A stretch of DNA of 64,000 nt from Trinickia violacea (GTDB lineage Bacteria > Pseudomonadota > Gammaproteobacteria > Burkholderiales > Burkholderiaceae): contig NZ_CP040078.1 in assembly GCF_005280735.1 (NCBI RefSeq), forward strand, positions 3,286,001-3,350,000, given 5' to 3'. Below, piece after piece: positions 37,090 to 46,212 of this stretch. Every line of letters begins with the position of its first letter. Position 1 is the first letter of the stretch. The position numbers and the translations under genes are program-made. The notes below the pieces were generated by a model. That model saw only the letters and a list, made by a program, of their open reading frames with translations. It did no database searches and was not told where the DNA came from.

Positions 37090-37874
37090 TCACGAGCGGT
37101 GATTTGGATTGCCCGATCGCTTGTCGCTCTGTGAAGCGGCGAGCGAGCGCAGGTACTGGTCGTTGTCGATCTGAAGATGCCGGTTTTGCTCGCGCAATTG
37201 CTCGACCTTGCGGCGCAGGCTGTCGGCTTCGGCTGTCGCCTGCTGGCGTATGGCATCGTTCTGCGCATCGAGGAATCGCTCGGTACCCTCCAGGCGCTTC
37301 GCCGTCTGGGCGAGAGCCTCGGCGCCGGCAGCCGAGGCTGCGATCGTGCGCTGGAGTTCGTCAACCAGCGTCGTAACTCGTGTCTCGGCCATCACCGCAC
37401 GCGCCTCGGTCTGGCCCAACTCGCGCCGAAGCCGCCCGTTCTCTTTCTCGAGGCGCCGTACGCGCGTACGCGCCTCGTCGAGCGAGGTCTGCACGCGCTG
37501 TAGATGAAGTTCGTGTTCGGTAGCGGGCAAGCTTGTCCTGGCCGGAGTTCTTTCCGGCATTGACTGGCGCAGCTGCGCCAGTCTGCAGCAGCGCCACCGC
37601 TTCACGCACCGCGGGCTCGACCGCGCGACGCAGGGTGCGCGCATCGAGCGCAAGCCCATACGCACCGGCCGCACCGGCGACGAGGATTGTTGTCCCGCGG
37701 AAAATCGCGATCGCCCTGCTCGATGCCGGTCATGATGAGCCGCAGCTCGGCATCCGGCCATTCCAGTTTCTTGCGCCCCACGGCCTACTCCAGATCGGCG
37801 CCACTGGCATCGAAGGTCGGGGGCGCGTAGGCCGCCTCGAGCAGTCCTTCATAGATCAGCGAAGTCATATGCAT
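37090..37874 (-). pseudogene. coiled-coil protein gene with probable frameshifts
   Basis: The last 130 residues form a long heptad-rich coiled coil (LDEARTRVRRLEKENGRLRRELGQ ... LRRKVEQLREQNRHLQ). The coherent upstream sequence lies in a different frame (AIAIFRGTTILVAGAAGAYGLALDARTLRRAVEP), and the 5' end from a GAGGAAC-preceded ATG at 37874 lies in a third (LIYEGLLEAAYAPPTFDASG, then an in-frame TAG). The parts look like one gene broken near 37715 and 37535. The function is unknown; a KfrA-like or membrane-tethered coiled-coil role is possible. Confidence 0.5.
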
Positions 37875-37909
37875 GTTTCGTTCCTCTAAGAACTGGCGAT
37901 GGTCACACG

Positions 37910-38560
37910 TCAGTGAGAATGAAAAGTCGCCGACGCGTCGAGAGTGGTCGATTCTCCCAGTAGCTCACGCAACTCGCGCTCAAGCGCCTCCAGCGGCTTG
38001 TGGACTTCGCCGACCCGGTCGAAATGAAGCGCGGCGCGCTCCGCCAGCGGCGTATTGAGCACTTCAATGTGGTACTGCCATGAGCCGGCGATTGACGCGA
38101 GTTCGCCGAGTAGTGCGTCGCAGCGCCGTACCAGCTCAGCGGGCAGGTCCATCCGGTGCTTCTCGAGGGCGTCCTTGCAGACCCCTGCACATGTCCTAAG
38201 TTCGTCGAGGTCCCGATGCACGGCGGTCGGACTCGTGTCCGCAAATGACGTTGTCGCGTCGAGCGCAGCGATATAGAGGGCGCGCAGCGCAATGTAACAG
38301 GTCGACACGGCATCGAAACGGCGCTGCATACGCAACGCCGCAGCCGTTTGATGCTCGGCGACCTCGCGCGCCAGCCCCGCCTTGACGCGCTCGAGTGCGG
38401 CGTCGCTGTCACGCTTGAGGTTGCTTTTCCACGTCTCGAGTTCGCGCTCGTACTCGGCGCGAATCGACGCGCGCATGCGCTCGCTAATCCAGGTGCGTAA
38501 CGCAAAGGTGACTAGGCCGGATGCGCCGACCGAGGTACCGATGATGACCAATATGTTCAT
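37910..38560 (-). CDS. membrane-anchored helical protein, island operon
   Basis: 216 residues from the start at 38560. One N-terminal transmembrane segment (ILVIIGTSVGASGLVTFAL) is followed by a long coiled coil (RAEYERELETWKSNLKRDSDAALERVKAGLAREVAEH) and further helices. The start overlaps the stop of the preceding gene (ATGA). No domain name is assignable; phage and mobile islands often carry such proteins. Confidence 0.6.
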   Translation of the reverse strand: MNILVIIGTSVGASGLVTFALRTWISERMRASIRAEYERELETWKSNLKRDSDAALERVKAGLAREVAEHQTAAALRMQRRFDAVSTCYIALRALYIAALDATTSFADTSPTAVHRDLDELRTCAGVCKDALEKHRMDLPAELVRRCDALLGELASIAGSWQYHIEVLNTPLAERAALHFDRVGEVHKPLEALERELRELLGESTTLDASATFHSH

Positions 38561-39345
38561 TCTGGCTCGCCTGCGTCGGAGAGTTGGCCGGTCTTCAGGA
38601 GCGTGGCCGAGCGGCGATCGAGGTCGTTCGGAAACAGCCGCATGCGGCACCAATGCCATACGTTCGGCCACCGACTGAAGATCAGTCTGTCGAGAAAATA
38701 TGCGCCGAATTCGGCGTGCGCCGCACAATACGCCCAGCCGTGCAGCGCGCGTCCCGCATAGTAGTCGAGCATCGCGAACAGATGCGGGTGTTCCTCGTCA
38801 AAGGCCTGGCCAGGCTTCTCCCCCGTGCGCAATGCTTGCGCGCGACGCTTTTCGCGCTCGCGAAACACACGGTCATGCTGCTCGAAAGAGGCCAGTGCCT
38901 GCTCGAACGCGCGATGTGTCATTTGACACTGGAACAAGTGGCTATAAAGGCGCGGGTCGATGTCGGCTAGCTGCCCGATCATTGGCGTATAGAGCGCTGT
39001 CACCTCGGGCCGCTGCTCGACCAGTTGCCGACACATCGCAAGGTTTCGCTCCGTCCCCTCTGTGAGAGCCCACTTGTCGAGGTATCTCGATAGGCCTAAT
39101 TGGGCGGCCGTGAGCTGCTGCACTTCCGGCAATACCATCGATGCCGCTATACGCCGCTCGCGTCTCGCGGCCATCCAGGCAACGATTAATGCCGCTAACA
39201 CAGCAAAGAGGCCACCGAACATAGCGCCGACCAACGTCTGCCAGTGATCGATCACATCAAGCAGACTTTCGGGTGCTGCGGTCGCCACTACGGGTGAGCA
39301 AACCTGTGCCGCTGTCGCGGTTAGCTGGTACACGAGGCTGCTCAT
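38557..39345 (-). CDS. membrane protein of the island operon
   Basis: 262 residues from the start at 39345. A signal-anchor-like N-terminus is followed by a transmembrane segment (LVGAMFGGLFAVLAALIVAWMAA, about 45-66) and a soluble C-terminal region rich in Arg, Trp and His. No family is recognised. It is coupled to the next gene by stop/start overlap, and 148 bp separate it from the HEPN-like gene upstream. Confidence 0.6.
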   Translation of the reverse strand: MSSLVYQLTATAAQVCSPVVATAAPESLLDVIDHWQTLVGAMFGGLFAVLAALIVAWMAARRERRIAASMVLPEVQQLTAAQLGLSRYLDKWALTEGTERNLAMCRQLVEQRPEVTALYTPMIGQLADIDPRLYSHLFQCQMTHRAFEQALASFEQHDRVFREREKRRAQALRTGEKPGQAFDEEHPHLFAMLDYYAGRALHGWAYCAAHAEFGAYFLDRLIFSRWPNVWHWCRMRLFPNDLDRRSATLLKTGQLSDAGEPE

Positions 39346-39493
39346 TGGTGCTCCGCTCGGCCGACCGCTTCGCGTGGGCGCTGCGTCGCAAGATCCGCCA
39401 GCAACTCGACCCACCCGTGCGTCAGTGTCGGATCAACGGTCAGGAAAAGCGGCTGCTCGGCCCATCTGCTCACCGTGTTCACGTTGCCCCCGT

Positions 39494-40249
39494 TCAAAGA
39501 CCGGTCTTCAATTCTTCGATCGTGTTTTGCAAGCCCATGATCGCAAACCGCTCCCGACAAATGAGCCAGAAGCATTCGAGCGTGCACACACCTGTCTGCG
39601 CGGCGGTCTTGAGCGTGGCGATCACGGGCAACAGATCGTCATTCAGATACTTCGTGCGCAGCTCAAGTCGACCGTCTTCCCGTTTCGCCAGCTCGAGGCG
39701 CCCGAAGATGCCGGTTTCGTTCGGATGCGCGCCCATATCGATCGATAACTCGTACAGGTGCTCGGCCCGCGCACCGATTGCCTGGTTCAAGGCACGTACG
39801 CCGGTGAGCAGATCTCGGGTCTGGAAGGCATTGCGCACGGCGCGCCGCTGCTTTAGCCCCTCGCCGCGACGTGCCCATACCTCGAACAGTTCTGGCTTGC
39901 GATGGAAATGCACCGCGTAGAGTGCACCCTCCAGGCACCGGCGCAGCAAGGGATAGGCCTCGCAGGTGCGCGTCTGCAACGCGAGTTCCGCGGCGGCACG
40001 AAAGGCCGCATGGGCGTTCACCAGCATCAGCGGCTCGCCAAAGTGCTCGGGCGTGGCGTTCATCAGGCCAATCGCATCGAGAAACGCTCGGTCGATGGCG
40101 CGCAGCTTTTCGAACCACGGCCGCGTCGCCTGCTGCACAAAGCTCCCGTAACCGTTGTGCGCGGCCTGGCGGAAAAAGTCCGTCAGGGCATCGGCGCCCC
40201 AGCCTAGCGGCGCAGCCGGTAACGCGGCGGGAGCGATGGGATTAGCCAT
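39494..40249 (-). CDS. HEPN/DUF5677-like protein
   Basis: 251 residues from the start at 40249. The region AAFRAAAELALQTRTCEAYPLLRRCLEGALYAVHFHRKPELFEVW (about 85-130) has the helix spacing of DUF5677/HEPN-type proteins, which are common in defence islands. A separate C-terminal helical region ends in IMGLQNTIEELK. The start is 8 bp from the HNH stop, so the two are co-translated. Activity is not inferable. Confidence 0.5.
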   Translation of the reverse strand: MANPIAPAALPAAPLGWGADALTDFFRQAAHNGYGSFVQQATRPWFEKLRAIDRAFLDAIGLMNATPEHFGEPLMLVNAHAAFRAAAELALQTRTCEAYPLLRRCLEGALYAVHFHRKPELFEVWARRGEGLKQRRAVRNAFQTRDLLTGVRALNQAIGARAEHLYELSIDMGAHPNETGIFGRLELAKREDGRLELRTKYLNDDLLPVIATLKTAAQTGVCTLECFWLICRERFAIMGLQNTIEELKTGL

Positions 40250-40257
40250 GAGCACAA

Positions 40258-40971
40258 TCAGGGCGCTGGATCGACCGGCGCGGGATTCGATAGCCCAAAC
40301 ACGGCATCGGCTCTCACGTGTGGCTGACCGGGTACGCCGCCCAAGATCGCACCGTAGATAGAAAACCGCCAAATCGTGCGCGACGGTGCGTTTGGATCCT
40401 GAGCGGCGCGGTAAGTGACGGTGCCCGCGCCAAGTGTGACGTCGAGCCGCCGACCCCAGCGCGGATTCGCAAACAGCGTCTCGAAGCTCGCCGCGCCGGC
40501 GGGACTGAAGAACTCGGCGCGTACTTGATTCGGCGGCGCAAGATCGGCCTGCCAGTGATGCCAGGCGAGTCCGATCATGATGTATTCGCACAGCCGTGTC
40601 ATGAGCGCGCTGTCGAGCGGCAGCATGATGTTCTGCGCCCAGCGCGGCGCATAGTCGCCGCGCCGCTGGCGAGCCCATGCCTCGCTGAGCTGGCGGTGCA
40701 GTGGCGGGTTCTTTTCGAGCCGGGGCGGCACAAGTTCAACGAGCGTGCGGCTAGCTGCGGCGTGCCGTGCGCCGAAAGGCAAGACCGTGAGCAGGTGATG
40801 CTCCAGCCGCGACTTTTCGTTATTGCACTTCGTGCAGGCCGGAACCTTTGGCAGGTCCGCGCGCTCGGAAGGCAGATAGAACCCTCGCGCGATCACATGA
40901 TCTCCCGTCTCGGACGCGCCGTCTCGCCCGCAGTAAACACACCGCTTGCCCTTGAAACGCTTGCTGGCCAT
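40258..40971 (-). CDS. HNH-type endonuclease-like protein
   Basis: 237 residues from the start at 40971. Zinc ligands Cys11/Cys14 (CVYC) and Cys46/Cys49 (CTKC) bracket the catalytic DH (24-25), followed by NNEKS, the standard HNH/McrA-like layout. The C-terminal 180 residues are a domain I do not recognise; a degenerate copy of its end lies at 36720-36965. It is encoded 47 bp after the integrase stop and is first in a run of four minus-strand genes. A DNA-cleaving defence role is an inference from context. Confidence 0.72.
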   Translation of the reverse strand: MASKRFKGKRCVYCGRDGASETGDHVIARGFYLPSERADLPKVPACTKCNNEKSRLEHHLLTVLPFGARHAAASRTLVELVPPRLEKNPPLHRQLSEAWARQRRGDYAPRWAQNIMLPLDSALMTRLCEYIMIGLAWHHWQADLAPPNQVRAEFFSPAGAASFETLFANPRWGRRLDVTLGAGTVTYRAAQDPNAPSRTIWRFSIYGAILGGVPGQPHVRADAVFGLSNPAPVDPAP

Positions 40972-41018
40972 GTTTTTGGCTCCGTTCCGGTGGAAGCAAA
41001 ATTTTCGGGAGACTTGCC

Positions 41019-42893
41019 TCAACTCGCCTCGCTCAACCGGCGGCCCAAGCGCGCGTGATATTTGGCGACTTCACGTCGCATGCGCCGCAGCTCCGCGGTG
41101 ACGTAGGTGGAGGTGGTTTGCAGCGAGGCGTGCCCGAGCAGCTGCTGCACCACATCGAGCGGCACGTCGGCCGCCACCGACTGCGTGCCGAACGTGTGCC
41201 GAAACGCGTGCGGCGAGGTCCGGGCGAGCTGCCGACGCTCGGACTCGCTCAAATCGGGCAAGTGCTCGAGCAGCTGTCGGATGGCCCAGCCGGTCAGCCC
41301 GCGTGCGCCCCGCACCGAATAGCCGCCGGCCGTCTGCGCCACCTCGCCAGCCCCTTCATCCAGTCCGAACTTCTTTCTAGCGTGAGGCGTGAGCGGGATC
41401 ACGAGCGGCGCCACCAGTGGCAGGTCTTCGGTTGCGGTGTCAAAGTCCAGCCCGCGATCGGCCCAGTGTGCCCGAAGTGCGTCGATCCCCTCCTCGCTCA
41501 AGGTCACAAAGCGCTCCTTGTCGCCCTTGCCCACCACCTCGAGCTGCCACGTGGCAGGCGTATCGTGCTTAGTGTCGTACTCGGCCGGATGCCATTGCAG
41601 CGCCGTGCGCGCACTGGCCGCCGCCTCGGCGACTCGCAGCCCCGCGTCGCCCATCAGGAGCAGCAGCGCGCGTGCGGCGCGCCAACGCGCCCCATCCGGG
41701 CCCGCGCTCTCGCTACGGTCGGCCAGAAACGCCCGCACCCGGGTCCACAGGCCGATCGGCAAGGCGCGCTCGATCTTCATCTTCTTCACGCGCTTGACGG
41801 TCTTGGGGTCTTTCACGGCACGCCACGGATTGCCGGCCAGGTACCGCACATCGACCAGCCAGTCGAACGCCGCGCGAATCGCGCGCACCGCGTAGCGCTG
41901 GCTGTCGGGCGAGAGGCCGCCGGGCGCGAACGGGCGCCAGCGGCCCGATTTGCGCGGCGCCGGGGGCCCGGTAAAGGCCTCCGCGGGTACGGCGAGAAAC
42001 GCCTTGTACGCCTCGCAATCCTCGACCGTCAGCGACGACAGCGCCACGCCCCGCTGAGTGATCGACCACAGCAGCAGGCGCTCGAGCTCGCGGGTGTACG
42101 CGCGCTGCGTAGCCTCCTGGCCGGTGTAGCCATTCAGATAGGCCCGGATCGCATCGAGGTCGTGCCGCGCACGGACATACGGAAACGCCAGCGAGCGGTT
42201 CGTCCCGCGCTCGCCGGACAGGGCGTGCGGCACCGCGACCCGTTCGAGCGGCGCGAGGTGCCGGCCCGCGGGCTCGATCACGACGGTGTCGGTAGCGTCA
42301 CTCCGCGCCGCGAGCGGATCGGCGAGCTCGACGTCCGCGGCGACCGTGGCCCCCAGCGTGTCGGCGTGCCGGCGAAGCCAGGCGACGATCACGCGCGCGC
42401 GATGCGCGCCGATGCGCGGCACAGAGCGCCACCAGCTGCCACCGCGCCGGTTGCAGAACGTGAGGAGCTCGCCCAGCGTGGCGAGGTGCGCGTGCGCAAG
42501 CCGCTCGGCGATCAGCGGCCGGAACCAGCGGCTCACCGAATGATTGGCCTCGGGCCTGGCCATCGCCCACTTCCCTGCCGACTCCTCGATCAGCTGCAGG
42601 GACACCGGCGTCAAGCGCGGCTCGCCGGTTTTCTCGATCGACTGTTTCAGGTAGCCGATAAGCACCGGCGAGCCTTCGCGAAGCGCGAGCGAGACCAGGT
42701 CGTCGCGCATCGTGCGCAGAAAACGCTCGAGCTCAGACGGAGCGTCCGCGTAGGGGCTCGTATCCGGATCGAAATACAGGCGCGCGATGGTCGCGATGGA
42801 CACGCCCTTGACGCGGGCACGCAGCGCCGTGAACTCGGTCCGGCTGTAGGTCCTCGGCGCAGGCAATTCGAGCTGCTGTGGATGGTTCGCCAT
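41019..42893 (-). CDS. tyrosine recombinase/integrase of the island
   Basis: 624 residues. The N-terminal region includes a helix-hairpin-helix-like part (WWRSVPRIGAHRARVIVAWL), followed by a SAM-like core-binding domain and a catalytic domain. The catalytic Arg lies in DAGLRVAEAA, Lys in GKGDKERF, then His562/Arg565 (HAFRH), His588 (LLGH) and the nucleophile Tyr597. It belongs to the large integrases with an extra N-terminal domain found on Burkholderia mobile islands and plasmids. It catalyses site-specific integration or excision. No att site could be identified. Confidence 0.9.
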   Translation of the reverse strand: MANHPQQLELPAPRTYSRTEFTALRARVKGVSIATIARLYFDPDTSPYADAPSELERFLRTMRDDLVSLALREGSPVLIGYLKQSIEKTGEPRLTPVSLQLIEESAGKWAMARPEANHSVSRWFRPLIAERLAHAHLATLGELLTFCNRRGGSWWRSVPRIGAHRARVIVAWLRRHADTLGATVAADVELADPLAARSDATDTVVIEPAGRHLAPLERVAVPHALSGERGTNRSLAFPYVRARHDLDAIRAYLNGYTGQEATQRAYTRELERLLLWSITQRGVALSSLTVEDCEAYKAFLAVPAEAFTGPPAPRKSGRWRPFAPGGLSPDSQRYAVRAIRAAFDWLVDVRYLAGNPWRAVKDPKTVKRVKKMKIERALPIGLWTRVRAFLADRSESAGPDGARWRAARALLLLMGDAGLRVAEAAASARTALQWHPAEYDTKHDTPATWQLEVVGKGDKERFVTLSEEGIDALRAHWADRGLDFDTATEDLPLVAPLVIPLTPHARKKFGLDEGAGEVAQTAGGYSVRGARGLTGWAIRQLLEHLPDLSESERRQLARTSPHAFRHTFGTQSVAADVPLDVVQQLLGHASLQTTSTYVTAELRRMRREVAKYHARLGRRLSEAS

Positions 42894-42918
42894 CAGGATT
42901 CCTCATTAGGATTCCGCA

Positions 42919-43365
42919 TTAGGATGCCTCAGCTGCCGGGATCGGCGAGCGGCCACCGCTGCGGGTGACCTGGTCGACGCGCGCCCACGCGTCGAGCAAG
43001 CGGTGCCGCGGCACGCTGGCCAGCTGCGCATCATGGAGATTCACCAGTTGCTCGAGCACTGGACGTTCGTCCTCGGTCAGTGTGAACTTCCCGCCCTGCT
43101 CGCCGCGCATGACGCAGGCCTCGAGCGCCGCCTCCGCGCGCTGGAACAGCGCCAGCTCGGCCAGCTCAATGGCAGCGGCATCGCGCAGGAAGTATGCGAA
43201 ATACAGCACGTTCATCAGCGGGGTCAGCATCGCGTCATCCGCCTGCCCGGCTCGCAGCGCGGCCAGCGCGAGGTGGTTCTTGAGCGAGAGGCGCGACACG
43301 TCGGCGGGCGGCAGCGGCAGCAGCTCGCTTTTCGTGAGCGGACGACGGGGCTTTCCGTTACGCAT
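42919..43365 (-). CDS. Fis-like family protein associated with the integrase
   Basis: 148 residues from the start at 43365. The start MRNGKPRRPLTKSELLPLPP and the core LKNHLALAALRAGQ match a Burkholderia plasmid/island family usually annotated as Fis-family regulators, although no helix-turn-helix is obvious. It is encoded 25 bp upstream of the integrase. A broken second member lies at 58021-58192. The role is probably regulation or structure for the mobile element. Confidence 0.6.
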   Translation of the reverse strand: MRNGKPRRPLTKSELLPLPPADVSRLSLKNHLALAALRAGQADDAMLTPLMNVLYFAYFLRDAAAIELAELALFQRAEAALEACVMRGEQGGKFTLTEDERPVLEQLVNLHDAQLASVPRHRLLDAWARVDQVTRSGGRSPIPAAEAS

Positions 43366-43528
43366 CCGGGCCGTCCGGTAGTTGAAACTGCAAGCCCGAC
43401 AACGGCGAGGCAATCCGCGTGATGGTCTTCGCCGGACCCACAATCATGCGCGCTCGCGACGCGGTCAATTCCGTCCGGCTATAGGTATGCGGTGGAGGCA
43501 GCTCAAGCTGCCGTGGGTGGTTCGCCAT
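43358..43528 (-). pseudogene. duplicated integrase N-terminus
   Basis: A 56-residue frame begins MANHPRQLELPPPHTYSRTEL, almost the same as the integrase start at 42893 (MANHPQQLELPAPRTYSRTEF). It then diverges and stops, overlapping the next start by 8 bp. It is a partial duplication of the integrase 5' end; whether it is translated as a leader is open. Confidence 0.7.
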
Positions 43529-43578
43529 GGCAATTAGATCAGTCCGATAGAGGCTTTTCGCATAACGGCGTGGATTCA

Positions 43579-44433
43579 TCAGGCAGGTTGCTCGGTGTAA
43601 CGAGGCTGATCCAGTTGTGCGCGCAACCAATCGTCGTCGGCGAGCGCACCGATCAGCGTTGGCGACACCGGCTGCCAGGCCAGGCCGACGTCGACGCGGG
43701 CCGGGCGACCGGCGCGGCGGCGGAGCGCATCAAGCCAGCCACCGGGCACCATGACGGGCTCCACCGTGTCACCGTCGACACGCCAATACCGTGTATCGCG
43801 CTCCGTGTGCACACGGATCAGCACGGTCTGGCAATCCTTGTTGTATGCGGCGTCGACGCGCTCACCGCGGCGCATCGCGTCTGCCATCACGGCCACAGCG
43901 CTACGCTTGATCGCGTAATTCTGAAGCTCCACCTTTTTCAGCACCGCGCACGGGCCCTGCTGCGCGGCCAGCCAACACACCCCGGCGACGAGCCGGTGCA
44001 TGCCGTTCACACAGACAACCGCCCCGCCGTAGGCCCGCAGGATCAGCGGGTACGCCGCGCTTGGCGCCGGGAAATGCGTGTCGCCGATCTCGGACTCGAA
44101 GTAAGCAAGGGTGTCCATGCCCCAACCGGCGCCATGCACGCCGTCGAGGAGCGTTCGCCAGGTCAAAGCGTCGGGTGCGAATGCCTTGTGGAACAGGCCG
44201 ACGATCGCGGTCACGGGCACATCGGCATAGAAGGTTGGCCGCACCGCCTGCCGCAAGCCGAACGTCCCAGCCAATAGTTCGCGGTCGAGCGCGACCGGCC
44301 GGTCGACGATCGATGTTGGCGCCCGCGCGAGCGCGGCGCGTATCGCCGGCAGCGCCGGCGCGTTTAGCATGCGGCGCGCACGCGCCTCACCATAGAGAAA
44401 AGTCAACTGCTGCAGGGTGGGCTGGTCGGTCAT
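43579..44433 (-). CDS. hypothetical protein with a ParB/Srx-like motif
   Basis: 284 residues. The segment VVCVNGMHRLVAGVCWLAAQQG (about 139-160) has the GxHRLxA pattern of ParB/sulfiredoxin-type nucleotide-binding domains; the rest is not recognised. It belongs to the minus-strand integrase operon (44789 to 41019). A role in partition or DNA processing of the island is speculative. Confidence 0.45.
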   Translation of the reverse strand: MTDQPTLQQLTFLYGEARARRMLNAPALPAIRAALARAPTSIVDRPVALDRELLAGTFGLRQAVRPTFYADVPVTAIVGLFHKAFAPDALTWRTLLDGVHGAGWGMDTLAYFESEIGDTHFPAPSAAYPLILRAYGGAVVCVNGMHRLVAGVCWLAAQQGPCAVLKKVELQNYAIKRSAVAVMADAMRRGERVDAAYNKDCQTVLIRVHTERDTRYWRVDGDTVEPVMVPGGWLDALRRRAGRPARVDVGLAWQPVSPTLIGALADDDWLRAQLDQPRYTEQPA

Positions 44434-44453
44434 GAGCGGGTCCGATGGGCCAT

Positions 44454-44789
44454 CTAGCGGGTCGCGGTCGCGAACGCGATCAGTCGCACCGCGAACGACA
44501 GCGCCGCATTGACCGCCGCGACCCCGGCCGGATCCAACCCGAGCGCGGCGCCGTCCGCGGCGCGCAGCGGCTGCAGGCCGTGCGCGCGCACGCGTTCACC
44601 GACCGCCGTCCAGGTGCCACCGGCGTCGAACGCCTCAGGGGCGACGTCGTATAGCACCGCGGCGGCCGCGCCGAGCGCGTGGCTCTCCTGGTCGCGGGTG
44701 GTGGCGGTCGCCAGCGCCGGCGCGAGCCGCAGCTCAAAGCCGTGGCGTTTGAGGCGCAGCAGCGCGCGCTGGGCGAGTTCGTCTTGCAT
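44454..44789 (-). CDS. hypothetical protein, first gene of the integrase operon
   Basis: 111 residues, Ala-rich and helical (ALLRLKRHGFELRLAPALATATT; AVLYDVAPEAFDAGGTWTAVGERV). No family is recognised. It is 20 bp from the next gene on the same strand. Confidence 0.5.
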   Translation of the reverse strand: MQDELAQRALLRLKRHGFELRLAPALATATTRDQESHALGAAAAVLYDVAPEAFDAGGTWTAVGERVRAHGLQPLRAADGAALGLDPAGVAAVNAALSFAVRLIAFATATR

Positions 44790-44920
44790 CGGAGCTCCGG
44801 GTTCGACAGGCAGGGGGCGGGGGTCAGGCGGCTCGGCAAACCTAGGGTAAACACCTAATTCGCCCCCACCCCACCCTCACTTAAAGCAGATTATTAGCGA
44901 TTTGGGGCATTAAACGCAAA

Positions 44921-44943
44921 GCCGCTAAATAGGACTTAGCGGC
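44921..44943. other. 8-bp hairpin beside the repeat
   Basis: GCCGCTAA pairs with TTAGCGGC around a 7-nt loop. Its right arm overlaps the direct repeat at 44938. Confidence 0.5.
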
Positions 44944-44960
44944 ATTGACGACGGTCACAC
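44938..44960 (+). repeat. 23-bp direct repeat, copy 1
   Basis: AGCGGCATTGACGACGGTCA (plus three bases) recurs at 47210-47232 with one mismatch. The pair flanks the toxin-antitoxin block, so it may be a recombination site or a duplicated intergenic edge. Confidence 0.6.
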
Positions 44961-45338
44961 ACCACCCGGCCGAGGTCGGCTCAGGACCGCCGCGCGGCCG
45001 GCGTGGCGGGCGCGAACATGGCTTACGAGCCCGTGCGACCGATACCCCAGAGTCGCACATTACGTGTGACGCTCGAGAGACTAGCCAATCTGTTGCTGTT
45101 AGTGATGGGCGATAACGTCAAGTTCGCGCTCGATCCAATGCGTCTGCCGCGCGAAAATCGCGACACCACCCAGCGCGAACAAAGGTGTAGCTCGATCGCT
45201 TGGCGACCCCGACCCGTCCAGATACGGCAAACACATGCGCTACCGCGGCGCCGAAACAAGAACGGGCCGCACTGGGTGCGACCCGCGAAACTTGGGTAAG
45301 CCAGGTGGGACAATCGCCCTACGCGCTATATGGCCAGG

Positions 45339-45587
45339 TCAGCACTCGCCCTTTTTGGCATGTCCTGGCGGACAGTGAACGTCGTGATGGCGGTCGTGTT
45401 CCTCCCAGTCGCGGCGCGCCCAGTACCGGTGGCCATCCCAGTACTGGTCGCCGTGCCACCCGACCACAGGTGCGACGACCACAGGAGCCGGCGTGCCAAT
45501 ATTGACGTTCAGCTCGACTGCGTTTGCGACGCTGGCGAAGCCGGTTCCAAGGCCCGCCGCCAGCGATATAAGAAGAAGAGGCTTCAT
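45339..45587 (-). CDS. small exported protein with WDGHRYW motif
   Basis: 82 residues from the start at 45587. A signal peptide ends SVANA (about residue 22). A PAPVVVAPVVGW segment, WDGHRYWARRDWEEHDRHHD and a Cys-containing tail follow. This pattern is common in small periplasmic proteins of Burkholderiales of unknown function, possibly metal- or envelope-stress-related. Confidence 0.65.
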   Translation of the reverse strand: MKPLLLISLAAGLGTGFASVANAVELNVNIGTPAPVVVAPVVGWHGDQYWDGHRYWARRDWEEHDRHHDVHCPPGHAKKGEC

Positions 45588-45861
45588 GTCGTATTCCGAA
45601 ACAGGATCAGATAGAGGCATGTAGCCCGTCGCTACAGAGGCCATGCCTGGGTTCGCCGGGACCGGTATTGCCCACTGGATGCAACGTGTCCGGCAGCGCA
45701 AGAATATGCGTTGCGCGACACTCAGACTGTCAACAATGTTCAATCCGTTCTTTCTAGCGAAGCCCAGCACAAGCCGGGACGCAGCCCACGGCGGTGCCGT
45801 TCTCCCTTGGTTGTCTTGACGCGCTTCGAGGCGTCGGGCGCCGATCGGAACCAGCGTTCGC

Positions 45862-46172
45862 CTACTTCACGACAGCCAATGGCAAGAACAGCGACAACGG
45901 AGTGCCCGCGAACTGCACGGAATGCCGGTAGAACTCGGCGGCGGATTCGCTTTTCGCATCTACCGTCAAGGCCGCCGCTGGAATCTTCGACTTCGCTGCC
46001 CGTTGAAGGGTGCTGACGAGCAACGCAGCGCCCAGCCCCGGTATTTCAGGTCGACCGCCAATCGGCCCATGCGAATCGCCGGAATCGACGGATACCGGGG
46101 CAGCTTGCGCGCCACGTCGTGTGGCAGATCCGCGAGCGCCACACGAGTGCGCAGCATTGACAATGGGTACAA
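45862..46172 (-). pseudogene. GNAT acetyltransferase toxin, truncated and frameshifted
   Basis: The upstream frame encodes VALADLPHDVARKLPRYPSIPAIRMGRLAVDLKYRG. The downstream frame, shifted near 46045, continues LGAALLVSTLQRAAKSKIPAAALTVDAKS ... FYRHS ... LSLFLPLAVVK. Together they are the second half of a TacT-like GNAT toxin (acetyl-CoA-binding region and C-terminus). The N-terminal half and the antitoxin gene are absent. Confidence 0.75.
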
Positions 46173-46212
46173 ACAACCCGGCCGGAGCCGGGTTTCGATT
46201 CCGCCTGGGGCC

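Larger units (their letters stand above)
44790..45338. other. intergenic region, promoter of the integrase operon
   Basis: No supportable gene. It contains an AT-richer segment (44870-44940), a hairpin and one copy of a 23-bp direct repeat. Confidence 0.45.

Noticed and set aside
36146..37093. A HigB-type toxin gene partnering the XRE protein
   Set aside because: The upstream frame (36563-37093) is Arg/Cys-rich junk overlapping the HNH relic. No RelE/HigB motif is visible.
40318..42968. Very long plus-strand open frames (up to 637 codons) opposite the integrase and HNH genes
   Set aside because: They are high-GC antisense shadows with Arg/Gly/His-rich composition and no motifs. The minus strand carries clear catalytic residues.
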